Of a stretch of DNA of 53,391 nt, positions 17,552 through 26,390 are shown in pieces (position 1 is the first letter of the stretch; each line of letters begins with the position of its first letter). The DNA comes from Verrucomicrobiia bacterium (GTDB taxonomy: Bacteria; Verrucomicrobiota; Verrucomicrobiia; JABWAM01), in NCBI GenBank assembly GCA_028687435.1, contig JAQUAF010000040.1:1-53391 (forward strand), in the 5' to 3' direction. The position numbers were made by a program, and so were the translations under genes. Under the pieces are notes generated by a model, which saw nothing but the letters and a program-made list of their open reading frames with translations, was not told the origin of the DNA and did not search any database.

Positions 17552-17582
17552 CCTTCAGCCTTCAGCCTTCAACCTTCATCCT
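17552..17582. repeat. Heptad-type repeat (TTCAGCC units)
   Basis: CCTTCAGCCTTCAGCCTTCAA followed by CCTTCATCC: tandem 7-base units in the 69-bp gap between pyrF and the glycosylase gene, ending just before its start codon. Confidence 0.65.
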
Positions 17583-17587
17583 TTTCA

Positions 17588-18475
17588 ATGACCGCAACCC
17601 CAGTCCAGGACGTCATTCGTTACCTTGAGCAACAGAGGCAACAGGGAATCCGGCATTTGCAATTGGATCCCGCCATGATACGCAACTGGCCGGCATCCGG
17701 GAAAACCGGGGGAAAATCCACTGCGGTTGTCCGTCCAAACTCCCCCGTCCGGCCATCGGCAACCGCCGCTCCACGCGCATCACCGCCGCCTTTCTCCGAA
17801 ACTCCAACCCCGCCGTCAACCATCTCAACCAAGACTCCCATGACATCCGAAGAAAAGAAAAGTTTTGAAAAACTCCGCCAGGAAATCCTGAAATGCCGCA
17901 AGTGCCCGCATCTGGTGGATTTCCGGACGCAAACGGTTTTTGGCGTGGGCAATCCCAATGCGGACATCATGTTTGTGGGCGAGGCGCCGGGGGCGGATGA
18001 AGACAAACAAGGCGAACCTTTCGTGGGCCGCGCGGGCCAGTTGCTGACCAAAATGATCCAGGCCATGGGACTGGAGCGTTCGGACGTTTACATCGCCAAC
18101 ATCCTGAAATGCCGTCCGAACGTTGACACTCCCAGCGGAAATCGCAAACCGACGCCGGACGAAATGCAGACTTGCATTCCCCATCTCCAGGAACAAATCC
18201 GGCTCATTCGCCCAAGCGTTCTGGTGGCTCTCGGCGACACCGCCATCAAGGGGCTGGTCCCCACCCTCAAGGAAGGCATCACCAAAGTCCGCGGACACTG
18301 GTACGAATACCAAGGCATTCCCTTGATGCCCACCTTTCACCCCGCATACATTCTGCGCAATCCCACCATGGCGACCAAACGTCTTTGCTGGGAGGATTTG
18401 CTTGCCGCGATGGAAAAGGCAGGCAAACCCATCAGCAAAAAACAGCGGGCCTTCTTCACCGCTGCAGCGTCTTAA
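17588..18475 (+). CDS. Family 4 uracil-DNA glycosylase (Fe-S type)
   Basis: A 295-residue base-excision-repair enzyme that removes uracil from DNA. Residues 1-90 form a Pro/Thr/Ala-rich, low-complexity extension. The catalytic domain (about 91-285) has four cysteines placed as in family 4 [4Fe-4S] ligands: C103, C106, C175 and C196. Motif A is [20 protein letters not shown] (131-150), and the second active-site motif is HPAYILRNP (251-259). The N-terminal extension is longer than in many thermophile homologs but occurs in other bacteria. It lies directly downstream of pyrF. Confidence 0.94.
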   Translation: MTATPVQDVIRYLEQQRQQGIRHLQLDPAMIRNWPASGKTGGKSTAVVRPNSPVRPSATAAPRASPPPFSETPTPPSTISTKTPMTSEEKKSFEKLRQEILKCRKCPHLVDFRTQTVFGVGNPNADIMFVGEAPGADEDKQGEPFVGRAGQLLTKMIQAMGLERSDVYIANILKCRPNVDTPSGNRKPTPDEMQTCIPHLQEQIRLIRPSVLVALGDTAIKGLVPTLKEGITKVRGHWYEYQGIPLMPTFHPAYILRNPTMATKRLCWEDLLAAMEKAGKPISKKQRAFFTAAAS

Positions 18476-18530
18476 GGGCGCCTCCGATTTGAGAAACAGT
18501 TGATGTCCTCTTTCCCCTGGCCGTCCGGGA

Positions 18531-18584
18531 GGCCGGCCCTCCATTTCATATCAAAATAAAGGGAGGGCGGGGCTCCTGCACCGC
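18531..18584. repeat. GC-rich dispersed hairpin (family A), copy 4
   Basis: GCCGGCCCTCCATTT pairs with AAAGGGAGGGCGGGGC; the right side continues as TCCTGCACCGC. It lies downstream of the glycosylase gene. Confidence 0.65.
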
Positions 18585-18747
18585 TTGTTGCCGCGACGAT
18601 AAATTGCAGTGTCAGACCATGACACAACTTGGAAATAAAATCCATGGAGCAGGTCTCCACACGCGCCAAAATACGGCATTTTCCAAAGTTTGAACCTGAA
18701 GGATCTCGGAAAATAATTGAAAAACGCCGAAATCTGAGAAACTCAGG
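18585..18747. other. Convergent intergenic, no gene
   Basis: Spacer between the plus-strand glycosylase and the minus-strand isomerase-like gene. No further structure recognised. Confidence 0.4.
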
Positions 18748-20244
18748 CTAATTGGACAGGCAGGCTGTCACATTGACGCTTGGAATATTGAGGATGGCGG
18801 CCAATTGGGCCAGTTCCCCGGCAAAATGACCGATGCCGGTGGCAAAATGATGCGTGAGCCCCTCCATCGACCAGCGTTCGATAAACGTGGCGGTATCCGG
18901 ACGGAATTTTGCGCGGGTATTGGTATTGCCCGTGGCGGGGGTGGCGCCCTTGAGACTTTCCCCCTCGGCCAGCGCCAGCTTGAAACGATTGTCCGAATCG
19001 ATCGTCAACCCGGCAATCGTGATGGGACCGGCCTTGAGCGAAAACTCCACGGAAGCCCCCTGCCCTTCCTTGCCATGAAGCAGGGACAGTCCGCGCAAAA
19101 CGGGTTTCCGGTCCGCGATCGCGGCATGCGCCGGACCGTCGTGTCCCACCAGCACGAAATCATCAACAAAATCCAGGGGATGCAGTTCGGAAAACGAACC
19201 GCCCGCGCCCAAGCGATCCATCATCAACATGGCCAGACACGTTTTAAGATCGCATTCGCCGGCAACGGGAATTCCTCGAGCCGTCAACAAGGAATTGCCG
19301 ACAATCATGCCGGGAATCAGGCGATGGATTTCGCCTCCCGGTTCCCCGATGTAATAATAGCAAAGTCCTCGCAAATGGTTTTTCTCCACCAACCGATCCA
19401 GCCCCACCGCAACCCGCGAGGAATACTCCAGTTGCTCACGCGTCACCGGTCCGGCATGCGGATCGGTGCCGGCGCCGGGAAAATCAAAAAAACCCTCAAC
19501 CTCATGGATTTTGTCCCTCATGGCATCCGATTGGACAGCCTTGACCTCCGCAAGCAGTTCCTCCGGTTCAATCATCTGGACATGGCACTGGAATGCGCGC
19601 GTGGCCAGGGTTGGGTCCGTATGCATGTCGAGCATGCCTTCGTAAGTATGCCCCATCTGACCGATCACCGCGCCACGCAACGCATGCAGAACCTTGCCCA
19701 ACCGGACCCATGTTTGAATTCTGACTTCGGCGCGCAAATCATCCTCCAACCGGCCCACCACAATGCCCGCCGGCGGATGATTTACCCGGATCATGCCATT
19801 GGCGATTTCGGGCAAACTGGTGCAATTGTCGTTGAGAAGTTGCCGGTATTGGGTGGCCCGGTCGTACTCCATGCGGGCATCCGGCTGGAGAGAAACCAAA
19901 AAAACCGGCCGATTGACTGATTGAACCACCGGCACGACAGTGGCCGCCGGGGCATAGGTGGCCAGATAGCAGAAGATCAGATCGCAATCGGCCGCCCTGA
20001 GCTGTTCCGCCGTCCTGAACGCGGCTTCCGCGCTGTCCGTCATGGGGGCGCAGACCCATTGGACATCCGGATCATTTCCGAGTCGTTTGACAAAAATCCC
20101 AACCCGCCGGTTCAAGTCGTCCAGCAAACCGGGAAACTGGCTCCAGTATTTTTTCAATCCAACCGGGAAAATGCCAATCCGGCAGGGCGCCGGAACGCGA
20201 TTGGAAATATGACGATAAAGCGGATAGATTGGATTGTTTTTCAT
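18748..20244 (-). CDS. L-arabinose isomerase-like sugar isomerase
   Basis: A 498-residue protein, the length of L-arabinose isomerase, with the same fold landmarks. Candidate metal ligands fit the AraA pattern Glu/Glu/His/His: E305 (GEPGGEIHRL), E330 (PVAGECDLKT, like GEGDWKT in AraA), H368 (VLVGHDGPAH) and H465/H466 (THHFATGIGHFAG, like the AraA PHHT segment). An aldose-ketose isomerisation in the cytoplasm is expected, but overall divergence means the sugar is unknown. It is downstream of the IclR regulator and the 823-residue protein, separated from the latter by a repeat-rich 172-bp gap. No kinase or epimerase of the arabinose pathway is adjacent. Confidence 0.7.
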   Translation of the reverse strand: MKNNPIYPLYRHISNRVPAPCRIGIFPVGLKKYWSQFPGLLDDLNRRVGIFVKRLGNDPDVQWVCAPMTDSAEAAFRTAEQLRAADCDLIFCYLATYAPAATVVPVVQSVNRPVFLVSLQPDARMEYDRATQYRQLLNDNCTSLPEIANGMIRVNHPPAGIVVGRLEDDLRAEVRIQTWVRLGKVLHALRGAVIGQMGHTYEGMLDMHTDPTLATRAFQCHVQMIEPEELLAEVKAVQSDAMRDKIHEVEGFFDFPGAGTDPHAGPVTREQLEYSSRVAVGLDRLVEKNHLRGLCYYYIGEPGGEIHRLIPGMIVGNSLLTARGIPVAGECDLKTCLAMLMMDRLGAGGSFSELHPLDFVDDFVLVGHDGPAHAAIADRKPVLRGLSLLHGKEGQGASVEFSLKAGPITIAGLTIDSDNRFKLALAEGESLKGATPATGNTNTRAKFRPDTATFIERWSMEGLTHHFATGIGHFAGELAQLAAILNIPSVNVTACLSN

Positions 20245-20280
20245 TTTTTTGGATAAAAACGAGATTGCGAGAAATTTTAT

Positions 20281-20416
20281 TTGCGACAGTCTCTGGATTC
20301 CCGCATCCGAGGGAATCCAGTTGTCTTTGAGTCGGGCGCTTGTCGCGCCGCAGTCCCGCTGAGGCGGGACGAAGGCGGATCGAGCGTCGAGCTGCCGCGC
20401 TCCGGCTCGGCTTAAT
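20281..20416. repeat. Cluster of dispersed hairpins
   Basis: Starts with the TTGCGACAGTCTCTGGATT word shared with 2976. CTGGATTCCC (20293-20302) pairs perfectly with GGGAATCCAG (20311-20320). GTCCCGC / GCGGGAC (20353-20370) follows. 20390-20418 is an inverted copy of the AAATTAAGCCG repeat. The cluster touches the stop codon of the preceding gene. Confidence 0.65.
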
Positions 20417-22888
20417 TTATGATCGTTCGATTGGAATGCCCCATGAGATCAAGAGCCGGTCATTCACCTTGCGCGCAACGAGGCGGCGTCCGCCGTTTTC
20501 CCCCTCATGGGGAACATGGGGAGAAAGTCCCAGGTACGAATTATCCATCACCTGAAATTTTACGATTTGATTTTCGATGGGGGTTTCCGGGAAAAAAGTG
20601 ACGGTGGCATTTTGCAGGCCGGTGATCAGCAGTCGCCGGCGAATCCCCATTTCGCAGGAATAATGCTCGACACAGGAGACAATCGTGTCGGCGGCCTGTT
20701 CAACAAAACAACGGCACTCCCGATGCCACGCGCGCGGCATGGCGTAGGTCGCATGCCCGTTTCGAAGCCGGGTCTCATATCCCACCAAAAGAGGCGCGCC
20801 CCAGGGAAACTTCAGGCGCATCGAGACGGTGGTGGAGGGCGTATAGCCCGAGAAAAAGAAACCGTTGCGATGCCGCGCCGCCAGCAACAACGGGTCGCGA
20901 ACGGCAGGCGACTCCTTCTGAAACCGAATAACGCATCCCATCCGCGCAAGAAGATGCCGCATCAACAAATCCGATTGGACAAGTTTCTCCGGATCGTCCG
21001 GAATCGGAAGAAGGGCTTTTTCAAAATGACAATTGAAGCTCCCCCGAACCCACGCGAGACAACCTTTGCCGTTGCCTCCGGAAAATTCCCTCATCACCGA
21101 ATAAATTCGCCCACGGTTCCCATCCGCAACCGTGGCGCAGACCTGCCAGTCCGCGCAATTTGCCTGATCCATCACGGAATCAATTCCACCGCCGGACAGA
21201 TTGGTCCGATGGTGCAACGCGGCAACGGACACGGGATGGTCCAGAAAATCTCCTTCAAGAAACGATTGCCACGCCAACTGGCCGGAAACCGGCGCATCAA
21301 GCCGGAGATTGAGGGCACGCAGCAAACTCTTGCCGGCATGCGTCACGGGTCCATACAAAACAATGCGATGCCCGTTCCCGGCCAGGTCAAGCAAAGCCTT
21401 TTCCAGCGGACTGCCCGCAGCGGGAACCGGGGTGGCCAGGATGGTCTCACGATAGAAATCCGGACAGGTTTTCAACGAAGCGATGAAGTTCCCGGTGGAA
21501 ACCACGGTGTTGAGGGGAAAACCGTGGTTGACCGCCCCCCGCATGAACCAGTCGCCCAAAAACACCTCATCAATGCGAGGCGAAGCCCCAAACGTCATTT
21601 CGTGATATTCGCTGAACGGATAAATCCAGGTCACCAAGCCGGGGGCGTCCGAAAAATGCCCGAGGCCGGTCAAAAGATGAGGAACCACCTCCAAGGGGCC
21701 CTCCTCCGGCATTTCGCCGAACGAATTGTCGATGGTCAGCAGACTGACCGCGGAAGGACGGGTGATCCCGGCATGTTGATCGACACGCGCCAGCGCCAGC
21801 GGCAGGTAAATGTCGTGAGGTTCGCGTCCATAACGATCGAACCAAGGACTGTTCAGCCACCAGGGATCGTGAAGGTAATATCGATAGGGAAACTTTTCCG
21901 TTTTGGGCAGCGCGGCGATATGCGAGAGATAACCGACTATTTCCAGTCCATAATCGCCATCCAGGGCCGCCCACGGCGAATTGGGCGGCGCCCATAGCTG
22001 GTCCTCGCATTCATAGATCTCTTTGACCGGCGAGCCATGCGCGGACAAATCCATGGCGGTGGACAGATTGGTGCCGCGGGTTTCAAGCCGGAATCGCGGG
22101 CATTCCCCGCGGAACAGCTTCCAAAACGAGAGGATGTCGGCGCGCAATTCAGCGGCTTTTCCGAGACTGAAACTGGTTCCGTCAAACACCTCGCCAACCG
22201 ACGACCAGGCGCACAAGGCATAACCGAAACCGTTTGAAAACCAGAGGTAATCGAAACCAAGGTCGGAAAGAAACCGTTGCGATTGGCGTCCCAAAAAAAC
22301 GCCGAACGGCGTGCCTTCCGGGATGCCGCCGGGAAAACCGGCATAGGATTCCTGATCGGCCTTAAGCCGGGCCACACAATTCACCCAGGTTTTATCCCCC
22401 ATCAAATGGCCTGTGGAAATTTCCCGGTGCCGGACGTATTTGAAGGTGGAACGCGCAAACTCGGGGCCCGGATCGAAGGTGGCGCCCACTTCAACCGGCT
22501 TGCCAGTCCTGCCCTGACCCACCTCCCTCAATGCCTGGACAATGAATTTGAGCCAGCGATACGTGATGCGCGGCGGCGATTCGACATACAACCAGTTTCG
22601 AGCGTGCAATCCCTGCCGTTGGGGATCCCATGGCGTTTCCTTGGGCGGATTGGCCACGCCAATGTAACGCGCCCATTCCATCTCGTCGTCAAGACGTCCG
22701 CGATAATCCAGAATCTCGCTGCCATCTGCGCTCCAGACAAGCACGGAAACAGTATTCGCCTGGCGGATCAGCAAATCCCATTGCCGAAACATTTCAACGC
22801 AAACCGCGCGAATGGCTTCCTCGTTCATCACTTTGAAAGGCTTGAGCGATACCTCAAGGGTAACCCGATCGACCAGTGCTGTGTTCAT
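20417..22888 (-). CDS. Large uncharacterised protein, possibly glycoside-hydrolase-like
   Basis: An 823-residue protein I do not recognise. No signal peptide or membrane segment is seen. The first about 480 residues read like a TIM-barrel enzyme (EVSLKPFKVMNEEAIRAVC, VSVLVWSADGSEILDYRG, FDYLWFSNGFGYALCAWSS, PFRYYLHDPWW-type segments). A region at about 510-560 (NGHRIVLYGPVTHAGKSLLRAL) resembles the GATase-like trimerisation domain of GH42 enzymes, and the rest is beta-rich. ACAAGG six bases before the ATG at 22888 supports the start. The gene begins 13 bp after the IclR stop, so the two form one unit. A cytoplasmic glycosidase or phosphorylase-like role is plausible but unproven. Confidence 0.75.
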   Translation of the reverse strand: MNTALVDRVTLEVSLKPFKVMNEEAIRAVCVEMFRQWDLLIRQANTVSVLVWSADGSEILDYRGRLDDEMEWARYIGVANPPKETPWDPQRQGLHARNWLYVESPPRITYRWLKFIVQALREVGQGRTGKPVEVGATFDPGPEFARSTFKYVRHREISTGHLMGDKTWVNCVARLKADQESYAGFPGGIPEGTPFGVFLGRQSQRFLSDLGFDYLWFSNGFGYALCAWSSVGEVFDGTSFSLGKAAELRADILSFWKLFRGECPRFRLETRGTNLSTAMDLSAHGSPVKEIYECEDQLWAPPNSPWAALDGDYGLEIVGYLSHIAALPKTEKFPYRYYLHDPWWLNSPWFDRYGREPHDIYLPLALARVDQHAGITRPSAVSLLTIDNSFGEMPEEGPLEVVPHLLTGLGHFSDAPGLVTWIYPFSEYHEMTFGASPRIDEVFLGDWFMRGAVNHGFPLNTVVSTGNFIASLKTCPDFYRETILATPVPAAGSPLEKALLDLAGNGHRIVLYGPVTHAGKSLLRALNLRLDAPVSGQLAWQSFLEGDFLDHPVSVAALHHRTNLSGGGIDSVMDQANCADWQVCATVADGNRGRIYSVMREFSGGNGKGCLAWVRGSFNCHFEKALLPIPDDPEKLVQSDLLMRHLLARMGCVIRFQKESPAVRDPLLLAARHRNGFFFSGYTPSTTVSMRLKFPWGAPLLVGYETRLRNGHATYAMPRAWHRECRCFVEQAADTIVSCVEHYSCEMGIRRRLLITGLQNATVTFFPETPIENQIVKFQVMDNSYLGLSPHVPHEGENGGRRLVARKVNDRLLISWGIPIERS

Positions 22889-22901
22889 AACAAACCTTGT
22901 T

Positions 22902-23684
22902 TCAATGAATCATTGCCGCCACCGAAGCGGACGATACCTTGGTTGACTGAATCCGGGCGGCGGCTTTCCTCAACGCGTCCAAAATCTGCCGCTCGCGCAC
23001 TTTATTGAAACGCATCGTAGGCGCGCTGACACCCAAAGCGGCCACAATCCGTTGGGAGGCGTCACGCACCGGCACGGCCAGAGCGCTCACCCCCTCGCAA
23101 AGCTCATCGCGCGTCATGGCATAATCCTGGCGCCGAATCCTGGCCATCTCCTCCCTCACGGAACGCGCATCGCACAAGGAACGAGGCGTAAATTTTTCGG
23201 GCGGATGATCCTTCAAATAAGCCTCGAAAAAAGGCTCCGGCATGGCAGCCAAAAGAAGCTTTCCGGTGGCCATTCCATACACGGCCAGGGCGAAATCACC
23301 CGAATCGCGAACAGTCAGGGCTTGGGGCGACTCCAGATTGATCAGGGGCGACATCCGGTTGCCTTCCAACATGACCACCATCACGGTTTCCTTCAATTGT
23401 TCGAACAACTCCTGGGCAGCCGGCAAACATGCCCGCCGCAGGGACTCGGCGGGCCGGAAACTCGCCGCCAGTTGGGAAAGACGGGGACCGAGCGTGAAAC
23501 GTTTGGACTCGACCGACTGATCGAGATATCCGCGCGCCTTGAAAGTCATGGCGATATTGTGCGCCGTGGCAATGTTAAGCCCAAGCTGCCGCGCCAATTC
23601 CCGCGTCCCAATCCCCTGGACATCCTGGGCGGCGACCGTCTCCAACAGGTTGAGCGACTTGATCAAGGTATGAAGTTCCGGCAT
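22902..23684 (-). CDS. IclR-family transcriptional regulator
   Basis: A 260-residue regulator with an N-terminal winged helix (about 5-65; ELARQLGLNIATAHNIAMTFKARGYL) and the IclR effector domain (about 80-250). Typical segments are LEGNRMSPLINLES, YGMATGKLLLAAMPEPFFEAYL, ARIRRQDYAMTRDELCEGVSALAVPVRDASQRIVAALGVSAP. It is the first gene of the operon with the 823-residue protein. A promoter with an overlapping dyad lies just upstream and suggests autoregulation. The effector is probably a sugar or sugar acid from the pathway. Confidence 0.93.
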   Translation of the reverse strand: MPELHTLIKSLNLLETVAAQDVQGIGTRELARQLGLNIATAHNIAMTFKARGYLDQSVESKRFTLGPRLSQLAASFRPAESLRRACLPAAQELFEQLKETVMVVMLEGNRMSPLINLESPQALTVRDSGDFALAVYGMATGKLLLAAMPEPFFEAYLKDHPPEKFTPRSLCDARSVREEMARIRRQDYAMTRDELCEGVSALAVPVRDASQRIVAALGVSAPTMRFNKVRERQILDALRKAAARIQSTKVSSASVAAMIH

Positions 23685-23713
23685 AAAACAGGTGTTTTGA
23701 TTATCTAAACGAT

Positions 23714-23756
23714 GTTCTTATAAAAGAAACATATCACCAGAAACGGTTTTGTCAAT
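23714..23756 (-). promoter_or_regulatory. Predicted promoter and operator of the IclR operon
   Basis: On the minus strand: -35 TTGACA (23751-23756), 16-base spacer, -10 TATGTT (23729-23734). The imperfect dyad TGTTCTTATAAAAGAAACA (plus strand, 23714-23732) overlaps the -10 and start region, a repressor-like position suited to IclR. Confidence 0.55.
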
Positions 23757-23796
23757 TTTTTTGAGACAAGGCCGCCGAACAACAGCAAAAAATCGA

Positions 23797-23910
23797 CTGG
23801 CTTCCCGCATTCGCGGGGATGACGACAAAAAAGAAACACTCAAAAGCATCAAGGCGGCAATACAAACACTCGCACTGGTCATTTCCGAGAAAGCGGGAAT
23901 CCAGCGCAAT
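23797..23910. repeat. Pair of dispersed REP-like sequences
   Basis: CCCGCATTCGCGGG (23804-23817) in the context TGGCTTCCCGC...GGGGATGAC, and a degenerate second copy ending GCGGGAATCCAG (about 23893-23904). This is the very common 'CTGGATTCCCGC / GCGGGAATGAC' class; other copies are at 20293 and 53029. Confidence 0.6.
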
Positions 23911-23937
23911 TTTACAACAACTCTTGAGACGGGTTAA

Positions 23938-24852
23938 TCAAATGACTGGAGATCTTCCCCCAATGGAATCCCTCAAAAAACTGAATGTGTAGGTCAAAAT
24001 CCTGTCCTCAAGCGATGGATGGCCGGCAAGAATCTTCTCCATATCGCCCACATTCGTTCCCGCGGACTTGAGCACTTTGACAACAATCTCCAGCACCGAC
24101 CGGACATAGCGCTGGTTCAACTCGGCGGTGACCGGCCCCGCGTACCGGCAGTCTTTCAGCGAAGCGATCAGGCGCGGCAGACGATCCTGACCCGTGCCGG
24201 GGATGCCCCAATCGCCCAGTTCGATGATCGAAAAATAGGGATATTCCAACTCGGTAAAATGGCAGTTCAACAGATTTTTGCCGTGGCTGCGGATGAAATC
24301 TTCCGGCATGGAATCCGGTTCCCGGGAGGTCTGGGAATGTTTGATATCCAGCGTCACGCCGAAATTCGGGCGGTCCACCAGGCGGACCATCTCATGAAAC
24401 TGGGCGGGCGTCCTGGGAAACCCTCCGCCATGCCACTCGTTTTCCAGCGCCAGCTTGACGCCAAACGGCGCGGCAAAATCCACCAGCCGGCGGCAGTTTT
24501 GCGCGGCGACATCCCGGACCTGATCCCATGGACGTTTGGCGCCGCCACCGAGATGCAAAACGAAAAGCTCCGCCCCCATTTTTTGGGCAAACGCGAAAAC
24601 CGGCTTGTAGAACGCCTCAAAGCATCCCGCGAATTCGGGAGCGATCAAGGGCATGTCCGGCGGGGGATCGCCATGGATCGAGACAATGGACGGATGTCCC
24701 TTCGGGAGATCCGCCTCCCCGCCCTTTTCGCGAACCTCATGGAAATGAGGCGACCCCATTTCCACATGTCGAAAACCGGTGGTGGCCATGTGATCCAATG
24801 CCTCCCGCAAGGGAAGATGGGCGTAAATGTTGGTGGAAGCGCTGGGAAACAT
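23938..24852 (-). CDS. Sugar phosphate isomerase/epimerase-like TIM barrel
   Basis: A 304-residue protein of the xylose-isomerase-like TIM-barrel superfamily (AP endonuclease 2 type). Metal-site candidates are the Glu in LALENEW (E137 or E139), D169 (TLDIKHS), H198 (CHFTELE) and E244 (VTAELNQ). IVSIHGDPPPD at 56-66 and FVLHLGGGA at 97-105 complete the barrel pattern. Members epimerise or isomerise free or phosphorylated sugars, inositols or 3-keto sugars. No signal peptide, so cytoplasmic. A REP-rich gap separates it from the beta-propeller gene upstream, so it may have its own promoter, though none is clear. Confidence 0.85.
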   Translation of the reverse strand: MFPSASTNIYAHLPLREALDHMATTGFRHVEMGSPHFHEVREKGGEADLPKGHPSIVSIHGDPPPDMPLIAPEFAGCFEAFYKPVFAFAQKMGAELFVLHLGGGAKRPWDQVRDVAAQNCRRLVDFAAPFGVKLALENEWHGGGFPRTPAQFHEMVRLVDRPNFGVTLDIKHSQTSREPDSMPEDFIRSHGKNLLNCHFTELEYPYFSIIELGDWGIPGTGQDRLPRLIASLKDCRYAGPVTAELNQRYVRSVLEIVVKVLKSAGTNVGDMEKILAGHPSLEDRILTYTFSFLRDSIGGRSPVI

Positions 24853-24977
24853 AATAGATTATTAGACTGAAGGCTGTTAGGAATTCTTGAGGTGCTTTGG
24901 CTCGCGATTCAAGATTTTGTTGTTTTCCTCAATTTAAATTTTTAATTTTTATGGCGGCTCGACAGAAACTCAGCAAG
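24853..24977. other. Intergenic with heptad remnant
   Basis: GATTATTAGACTGAAGGCTG just upstream of the epimerase-like start belongs to the heptad repeat class. The rest is AT-rich with no gene. Confidence 0.45.
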
Positions 24978-25041
24978 GCGGTGCAGGAGCCCCGCCCTCC
25001 ATTCATTTCGCAGCAAATGGAGGGCGGGGCTCCTGCACCGC
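24978..25041. repeat. GC-rich dispersed hairpin (family A), copy 5, perfect
   Basis: Arms 24978-25003 and 25016-25041 are perfect 26-bp inverted repeats with a 12-base loop. Core: GGAGGGCGGGGCTCC then TGCACCGC. The flank after the right arm, TTGAAATTCCTAAACATTGA, matches copy 2. It lies 36 bp beyond the 3' end of the beta-propeller gene on the minus strand and may limit read-through or protect the mRNA end. Confidence 0.85.
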
Positions 25042-25077
25042 TTTTCCCAACAAACATTGAAATTCCTAAACATTGAA

Positions 25078-26271
25078 TTATGACGGAGAATAAACAAACA
25101 CATGGCTGATCTGGTCGTTTTCGCCGAAACAAACCTCCCCTTGGGGACCCGTCACGGCAGCATCGAATTCGTAACCATTCCAGGCGCGGGGGGAAGCCAC
25201 AAAAAGCATTCCCAGATCCCGCAAATCGCGATCCGCGGGATTGTAACGGAACAAATGGCAGCAGTCCTTGCCCGCGATTCCATACAAGCATCCGTCGCCG
25301 CCCATGGTCAGGCAGCGGATGCGCGGCTGGTTCAGAATCTTGCCCAGCGAAATCATTTTCCCGTTCTCCGGATGGAATTGAAAAAGCATTCCATCGGAGG
25401 TTCCGCCAAAAACGGAACGGCTTCGGGGATCGAACAGCAAGGCGTCAATCCGGGTGTACATCTCCCTTCCGGCCAGAAGGGGCGCTTTGGTCTCGAGTTG
25501 CGCCAGGGTTCCGTTTCGCGCGTCGTACTTGAACAGGCGGGTCCATCTGGCGCCGCCATAAACATCTCCACGATCGTCAACCGCCAGGGTGGACGAAAAC
25601 AAGCCGTCGCGATCCACCGCCCCCTTTTGCGCGACGGTCCTCGTCTTTGAATCGTAAACAAAGAAAACACCACTGCGGTCGCTGATCCCATAAACCTGCC
25701 GTCCATCTGGACTGGAGGCCAGGGCGGCGATTCCCTCGCCCTTCACCGGGCAGCAGATTTTTTCCGGACTCCCGCCTTCGGACCGGACATAAAGCCAGCC
25801 TTCGCCTCCAGCCAGGTGCGCGGCCCAAAGAACAGCGCCATCCGCGAGCGGCGCCATGCCATTCTTGCGGATCATGCCGTCCAGACGCCCTTGCGGCGTG
25901 ACAGTTTTGGCGGCGGGATCGAACGAGAACAAATGCGACATCGCTCCCCCGGTGATTCCATAACAGACACCCCGCGAAGTTTTGACCATGGCCTTCACTG
26001 CGCATTCCCCCGGCTCAAAGGGCAGCGCCACGGCATCCACCCGTCCAACGGACACCTGATACGCGGTCAAATAATCCTCCGGCCAGGGCGGCGGTTCATA
26101 TTGAAATCCCTTTTTGGCCGTCACCCTTGCCCCATAATCATCCACGCGGACGGGTTCGCCTTTGATCTCCCCCTCCTCTCCCTTGGGGATTCTGTCGATG
26201 ATCTCCTGGGCCAGGGGAAAATGAAATGTGGGCCACTTCCGTTGCAAAAGTTTCTGTTTGTCGATGGGCAT
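25078..26271 (-). CDS. Beta-propeller protein (cytoplasmic-type)
   Basis: A 397-residue repeat protein without a signal peptide. At least six blade-like segments share a G-x-x-Y/F-x-[FY]-D pattern: MSHLFSFDPAAKTV, VFFVYDSKTRTV, LFKYDARNGTL, LFQFHPENGKM, LFRYNPADRDL and a final HVFVYSPS. Beginning MPIDKQKLLQRKWP, it also has an N-terminal helical part. The sequence is related in style to the next propeller (26391), and the three genes from 28546 downward appear to be one operon with a Gfo/Idh/MocA oxidoreductase. No catalytic residue can be named. The ATG at 26319 is an alternative start. Confidence 0.7.
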   Translation of the reverse strand: MPIDKQKLLQRKWPTFHFPLAQEIIDRIPKGEEGEIKGEPVRVDDYGARVTAKKGFQYEPPPWPEDYLTAYQVSVGRVDAVALPFEPGECAVKAMVKTSRGVCYGITGGAMSHLFSFDPAAKTVTPQGRLDGMIRKNGMAPLADGAVLWAAHLAGGEGWLYVRSEGGSPEKICCPVKGEGIAALASSPDGRQVYGISDRSGVFFVYDSKTRTVAQKGAVDRDGLFSSTLAVDDRGDVYGGARWTRLFKYDARNGTLAQLETKAPLLAGREMYTRIDALLFDPRSRSVFGGTSDGMLFQFHPENGKMISLGKILNQPRIRCLTMGGDGCLYGIAGKDCCHLFRYNPADRDLRDLGMLFVASPRAWNGYEFDAAVTGPQGEVCFGENDQISHVFVYSPS

Positions 26272-26282
26272 GGAAAGTAAAG

Positions 26283-26345
26283 GTTTCAGGGTTTGGGAAA
26301 GAGGTTTAATAAGGTTCACGGTTCAGCGGTTCAAGGTTGAGAGGT
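26283..26345. repeat. Heptad-type repeat
   Basis: Contains AAGGTTCACGGTTCAGCGG followed by TTCAAGGTTGAGAGG: 7-base GGTTCAN units, in the 119-bp gap between the two propeller genes. Confidence 0.6.
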
Positions 26346-26390
26346 CGGGGGATGCACTTATCCCTTGCACCTTTCACCTAAAACCTGTTT

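Noticed and set aside
18805..22008. Long plus-strand frames (371 and 496 codons) opposite the isomerase-like and 823-residue genes
   Set aside because: They mirror the codon pattern of the minus-strand genes, show no motif, and lack ribosome sites. The minus-strand 823-residue frame has a ribosome site and operon context.
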